Positions 59,953 to 64,000 of a stretch of DNA of 64,000 bases are shown here, one piece after another. The notes beneath the pieces were generated by a model, which saw only the letters and a program-made list of their open reading frames with translations, had not been told where the DNA came from and did no database searches. Location: positions 29,769,236 to 29,833,235 of the forward strand of contig OX411557.1 in assembly GCA_948146395.1 (NCBI GenBank), read 5' to 3'. How positions within the stretch are numbered: the stretch's first letter is position 1; each line of letters begins with the position of its first letter. The position numbers and the translations under genes were made by a program. Source of the stretch: Fragum whitleyi. Its lineage: Eukaryota > Mollusca > Bivalvia > Cardiida > Cardiidae.

Positions 59953-62900
59953 CTGAAATAAAAAAAACATGCAAAATATGACCTTGTTAACCCTTTGCTG
60001 TTTAATCCCTGCTTTTTACGTACCTGTGATTTTATGATTGAGCAAACATTGTGAAACAAGAGGGCCTTTGGCCCTGGTCCGCTCACCTGAGTCAAAGTAC
60101 CTAAGGGTAACTTGCATTACTTTTGATTCAGATGATAAATTTATTGAACTGTAACAAATTTATGTGTAACGGAAAATAATCTTATGGTCAGACCAGTAAG
60201 ATTCCACAGTCTCAGTTTTACTATTTCTGTTTGAAAATAAAAGATCCAAAATGGAACTGTAATCAGTCGGGTTTTTTTGCATGATCATTTTACAAGAGAA
60301 TATCTGGGATAACTGAAGTAATGCGAACCTGGTGGCCCAACAGTTATAATTTTAGCTATCATAATTAAGGTCTATGAACTGATCATCCTAGGTAAATTCC
60401 AAAGCTGTAGGGCTTCTTGTTCATCAGAAGAAGAATTTTAAAGAGTTTCTTAAATTTCAACTTTGGTTGCCATAGCAATACTTATAGCTATCTTGGAGGG
60501 GACCACCTATGAAAGATTTCTGTAAAATTTGATGTAAATTGGCCCAGTAGTTTAGGACAAGATGTTGTTTAAAGAAATTGTTGACAGACGCCAGACAACA
60601 ACCAAAGGACGGAAGCTGGACTTTGTGCTCTGGTGAGCTTAAAAAAAAGTTCAAATGTTAAAATTGACCTGAAGTACTACCCTTTCCCCCCTGTTGCTCC
60701 GCACCTCTTGGCCCAACAATCATAATAGCTGTTTAAATTAGGTTCTATGAGCTGATTATTTTATATCAAATGAAAAAGCTGTAGGAATTCTGGTTCAGTA
60801 GAATTTTTAACAATTGTTAAATTTACCACAAAGCACTACCCCCTCTCCTTGGGTCTCTGCCCCTGGTCACAAAACAATCATGACTATATCTATTTTGATT
60901 AAAGTATAAGAGCTGATGACTCATGGCAAATTTAGAGCCTGTAAGATTCTTACTTCATCATCAGAAGATGGTTTAAAATTTCAAAATTGACCAGAGTTCT
61001 ACCCTCTTCCCCAATGCTCTTTACATGGTAGCCAAACATTCATGGTTATAGCTATGTAAAATAGGGTCTATGAGCTGATCCTCTGTGTCAAATATAAAGG
61101 TTGTAGGGATTCTGGTTCAGAAGAAGGTTATGGATTTAAGTTTTTTTAACAAAGCACTACCCCTCCCCCTTGAAGCTCCTCACCTGGTGGCCCAACAGTA
61201 ATGATTTTAGCTATTCTAATTATGGTCCATATGCTGATCATCCTTGCCATTTTTCAAGTCTGTAGGGCACATGGTTTATTAGAAGAAGAAGGTTAAAGAT
61301 TTAAGAATTGCTCTGAAAAGCTACCCTCCCGCCCCCTGGTGCTCTGCACCCTGTGGCCAAACATTCATGATTTTAGCTATTTCAGATAGGATCTATGAGC
61401 TGATCATTCATGTCAAATATAAAAGATGTACGGATTCTGGTTCATCAGTAGAAGACAGTCAAAGATTTCAAAATTTTCAACAAAGCACTACCACCTCCCC
61501 CCAATATGATCTGCACCTGGTGACCCAACAGTCATGATTTTAACTATTTTAATTAAGGTTTACAAGCTGATCATCCATGCCAATTTTCAAGTCTGTAGAG
61601 CTTCTGGTTCCTAAGAAGAAGAAGAAGAAGGTTAAAGATTACAAAATTTACCCAAAGTACTACCCCCTCTCCCTGGTGCTCTGCACCTGGTGGCCAAACA
61701 GAAATGATTTTAGCTATTTTAATTCAGGTCTATGAACTGATCATCCATGCCAATTTTCAAGTCTGTAGGGCTTCTGGTTCCGAAGAACAAGAAGGTTAAA
61801 GATTACAAAATTTACCCTAAGTACTACCCCCTCCCCCCTGGTGCTCTGCACCTGGTGGCCAAACAGAAATGATTTTAGCTATTTTAATTCAGGTCTATGA
61901 ACTGATCATCCATGCCAATTTTCAAGTCTGCAGGGCTCCTGGTTCCAAAGAAGAAGAAGGTTAAAGATTACAAAATTTACCCAAAGTACTACCCCCTCCC
62001 CCCTGGTGCTCTGCACCTGGTGGACCAACAGATATGTTTTTAGTTATTTCAAATCAAGTCTATGAACTGATCATCCATGCCAAATTTTAAGTCTGTAGGA
62101 CTCCTGGTTGAGAACAAGAATTTTTAAGATTTCTTAAAATTTCACCTGCTTTGGTTGCCAAAGCAACCAGGATTTTTCATGGATTTCAATTCTTTAAGCT
62201 ATTTTGGAAGGGGACCACCTAAGGAACATTTCTGTAAAATTTGGTGTTAATTGGCCCAGTAGTTTAGGAGGAGATGTTGTTTAAAGAAATTGTTGACGGA
62301 TGCCAGACGACGACCGACGGACAGACGCCGGACGGAAGGTGATCACAATAGCTCACATGAGCACTTCGTGCTCAGGTGAGCTAAAAAGAAGAAATTGCTT
62401 CTTCTTTTTCCACACTATTTTCTTCCCTACTGAATGGTTATTTTTCAAATTAAGTCCTCTTTAAGATTTTCGTCTGCAAAACCTTTGAATTTGGACAGGT
62501 CCAAAATTTTGAAAAACATGACATTCTTAAATGACCTTCATGACCTTATCAAGACACAAACACAACATTTCTGATCAGACATAATTTCCAACAAGAAATG
62601 AAGGAAACATTCATGCCACTAAAAGAGACAAGATGTGTTTATGAAACACAGATGCCCCCAAAACAGCATTTTTAAAAACTTTTGACATTAACAAATGACC
62701 TTGACCTTGTCGCATGACCTTTGCATCTATAAATGTGAATTATTGAGATTTATCATCATACCAAATAAGTGCATTGTATCTTGAATAGCCTTGAAGTAAT
62801 TGGCATTGTTATCTATTTTTTTTTTTGTTAAGTTTTGCAGACAGATTGTCTAGACAGACAGACAGACAGACAATGGTAAAAAATGCACCCCTGATCACTT

Positions 62901-63851
62901 GATGTGGAGGCCATAAAATTTTCTGAAGGTTTAACGTTGAAAGTTGACCAAGACCAAGTCATATTAACATTGGCTGTAGTATATGCAGATGCATAACAAT
63001 CCAATTCATTTCATACAAATTATGAGTGTTGTATCTTAAATATGCTTGAAAGAATTGGATACATTGAATGCATCAATTTAATAGCTACAACAGTTTAAAT
63101 TTAAGATATGAAAATGTAATTTGTTGATTTTGGAGGTATGAAACTTAGAACCTAATTCCACTATGAATATGAGAAGTAAGTTCATACAGGAGTGTGTTAA
63201 GGTCTTTTATTTTCATTCCTTCATGAAATCACCAAATAACATCTTCATTTCTTATAATTTAATATCATGGAGCATACAAATATAATTTTTTGTCCATTTT
63301 GAGACAAATCTATTCTTGGGCTACTTTGGACACAAGCTGCATACTCAAAATCAATTTCAACCAATCACAGTGCAAAAATTATAATGAACTCGACAAAAGT
63401 AGTAGAACCTTAATACATGTAGTTCCACAACATTTTGGAACTCATGATCTTTCACAATGGTAACGGAGGTTTCCAAATGTAAATTATTAGGAAACCTGGG
63501 TTAACACAGTTAAAGTTCATCATTGCCAAAACATTGCAGATCTATTACAGGTCCCCTACCTTAAATTATTAAGTCTGAATAGTTTGGCTTTAAAAATGTC
63601 CTTGACCTGGTATCTTTGACCTTGACAACAAAAGTTGGTGTCTGCATGACATATCCTTTATATCCCAAACAAAATCTAAATGTACAGATCCTGTATGTGC
63701 CTCAAACTTACCTTATCATTTCTCTCACACAGGAATTTTAATTTTTGAGCCTTCTTGTGCATGAAGACTCCGTCCAGGTGGCCTGTCTCTGCCGCCCGGA
63801 TCTCTATTGCCTTGTTACCCCAGCCCATGATTTGTCCTGTCCCAATGTAAG
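59869..63851 (-). CDS. MAP4K4/TNIK/MINK1: Misshapen/NIK-related Ser/Thr kinase, C-terminal end of CNH domain (2 exons)
   Basis: STE20-family GCK-IV kinase that signals to JNK and to the cytoskeleton; the C-terminal citron-homology (CNH) domain binds regulators such as Rap2 in the vertebrate proteins. Exons 63851-63712 and 59952-59869 join (AAG | GTA, phase 0) to 73 residues. The first has [30 protein letters not shown] and [10 protein letters not shown]; the second starts VFFSSMRSG and ends [15 protein letters not shown], then TGA at 59871-59869. Order and end match the MAP4K4/TNIK/MINK1 C-terminus, whose last residues are also a short -SLLSW-like tail. A single invertebrate gene normally represents all three vertebrate paralogues, so no one symbol is preferred. 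The kinase domain lies beyond the window. Confidence 0.93.
59987..60057. repeat. MITE family B, one half (split by insertion)
   Basis: TTAACCCTTTGCTG ... TTTATGATTGAGCAAACATT GTGAAA, i.e. the right part of family B in reverse. It resumes at 62387. Confidence 0.85.
60055..62386 (+). mobile_element. AACAAGAG tandem-repeat element inserted into a family B MITE
   Basis: Left AACAAGAGGGCCTTTGGCCC (hairpin GGGCCTTTGGCCC) and CCGCTCACCTGAG; right GTGATCACAATAGCTCACAT ... CTCAGGTGAGCTAAAAA, preceded by GACGACCGACGGACAGACGC. About 13 units of 163-170 bp keyed by CTGGTGCTCTGCACCTGG (61337, 61507, 61675, 61838, 62003) with CTATGAACTGATCATCCATG. Right end nearly identical to that of the 9945 element. 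In the last intron of the kinase gene. Confidence 0.82.
62387..62520. repeat. MITE family B, second half (terminus lost)
   Basis: GAAGAAATTGCTTCTTCTTT (hairpin with shortened loop), then CTACTGAATGGTTATTTTTC and TTTGGACAGGTCCAAAATTT. The final TTAA terminus is missing. Together with 59987-60057 it rebuilds one family B copy in reverse orientation. Confidence 0.82.
62580..62910 (+). mobile_element. Fragment of a TGACCTTGACC-type element with GACA microsatellite
   Basis: ACAAGATGTGTTTATGAAAC ACAGATGCCCCC at the left; TGACCTTGACCTTGTCGCAT in the middle; GACAGACAGACAGACAGACA at 62854-62872. Related fragments near 14710, 29160, 32090, 40745 and 63590. Confidence 0.55.
63400..63565. repeat. Palindromic MITE, family G
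   Basis: AGTAGTAGAACCTTAATACA ... GAGGTTTCC ... TTAGGAAACC ... AGGTCCCCTACCTTA. 146 bases from the kinase penultimate exon. Confidence 0.75.
63712..63851 (-). CDS. MAP4K4/TNIK/MINK1: Kinase penultimate coding exon (CNH domain)
   Basis: Acceptor TCTGATTACAG ends at 63852, donor GTAAGT at 63711. Completes Ala, then 46 codons: [46 protein letters not shown]. Nearly invariant in the MAP4K4/TNIK/MINK1 group. Confidence 0.95.
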
Positions 63852-63884
63852 CTGTAATCAGACACAAGGTTAATTTGTTTGTTT

Positions 63885-64000
63885 GTTTGAATGAGTTTTA
63901 TGCCACTTTCAACAATTTCAGTTATATCGCGGCTGCCTGACCACCTAACAATGGATTCCTGGTATCTCTTTCACCTGTAATACCATTACACCCTTTCCTA
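63885..64000 (-). mobile_element. SINE of the 10694 family, cut by the window end
   Basis: TTTGAATGAGTTTTATGCCA CTTTCAACAATTTCAGTTAT ATCGCGGC, then CACCTAACAATGGATTCCTG. The tRNA head would lie beyond 64000. Confidence 0.85.

Overview
The window is animal nuclear DNA: AT-rich, with intron-split genes and a very heavy load of short mobile elements. Mollusc, most likely bivalve, is the best guess. The carrier and kinase exons are clearly metazoan. The dominant repeats (cores of about 165-180 bp in tandem, the motif CCAAGTTTCATTGAAATCC, and a GGAC/ACGG microsatellite near one end) have the design I associate with bivalve 'pearl'/Helentron-type elements. No species call is possible from sequence alone.

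Three conserved protein genes are present; most of the open reading frames are chance or repeat-derived. (1) 58-3710 (+): the last four coding exons of mitochondrial elongation factor G1 (GFM1), with an extra decayed copy of one exon in the preceding intron. (2) 45507-9112 (-): a complete mitochondrial carrier of the SLC25A14/SLC25A30 (UCP5/KMCP1) type. Ten coding exons over 36.4 kb join in frame to a 297-residue protein with all three carrier signatures. (3) 63851-59869 (-): the last two coding exons of a misshapen/NIK-related kinase (MAP4K4/TNIK/MINK1 group), encoding the end of the CNH domain. A possible 4.7-kb 3'UTR follows. GFM1 and the carrier converge tail to tail; the kinase and the carrier lie head to tail.

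Everything else is introns and intergenic DNA full of repeats: tandem-repeat-carrying elements (9.9-12.7, 12.7-13.6, 22.3-23.8, 27.4-28.3, 35.0-38.3, 39.3-40.5, 49.2-51.9, 52.2-53.0, 53.2-54.5 and 60.1-62.4 kb), at least eight families of palindromic MITEs, tRNA-headed SINEs (two with clear target-site duplications), and one 5'-truncated, mutated non-LTR retrotransposon (45.9-47.7 kb). Several nested insertions give a relative order of activity.

The most unusual structure is in carrier intron 8 (15100-17800). The 3' half of coding exon 8 has been copied into the intron. One copy of its coding core grew into a roughly 33-unit, 36-bp minisatellite, and another series repeats the exon 3' end with its splice donor six times. 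The result is a coding-exon-derived minisatellite that stays open on both strands only because its period is a multiple of three.
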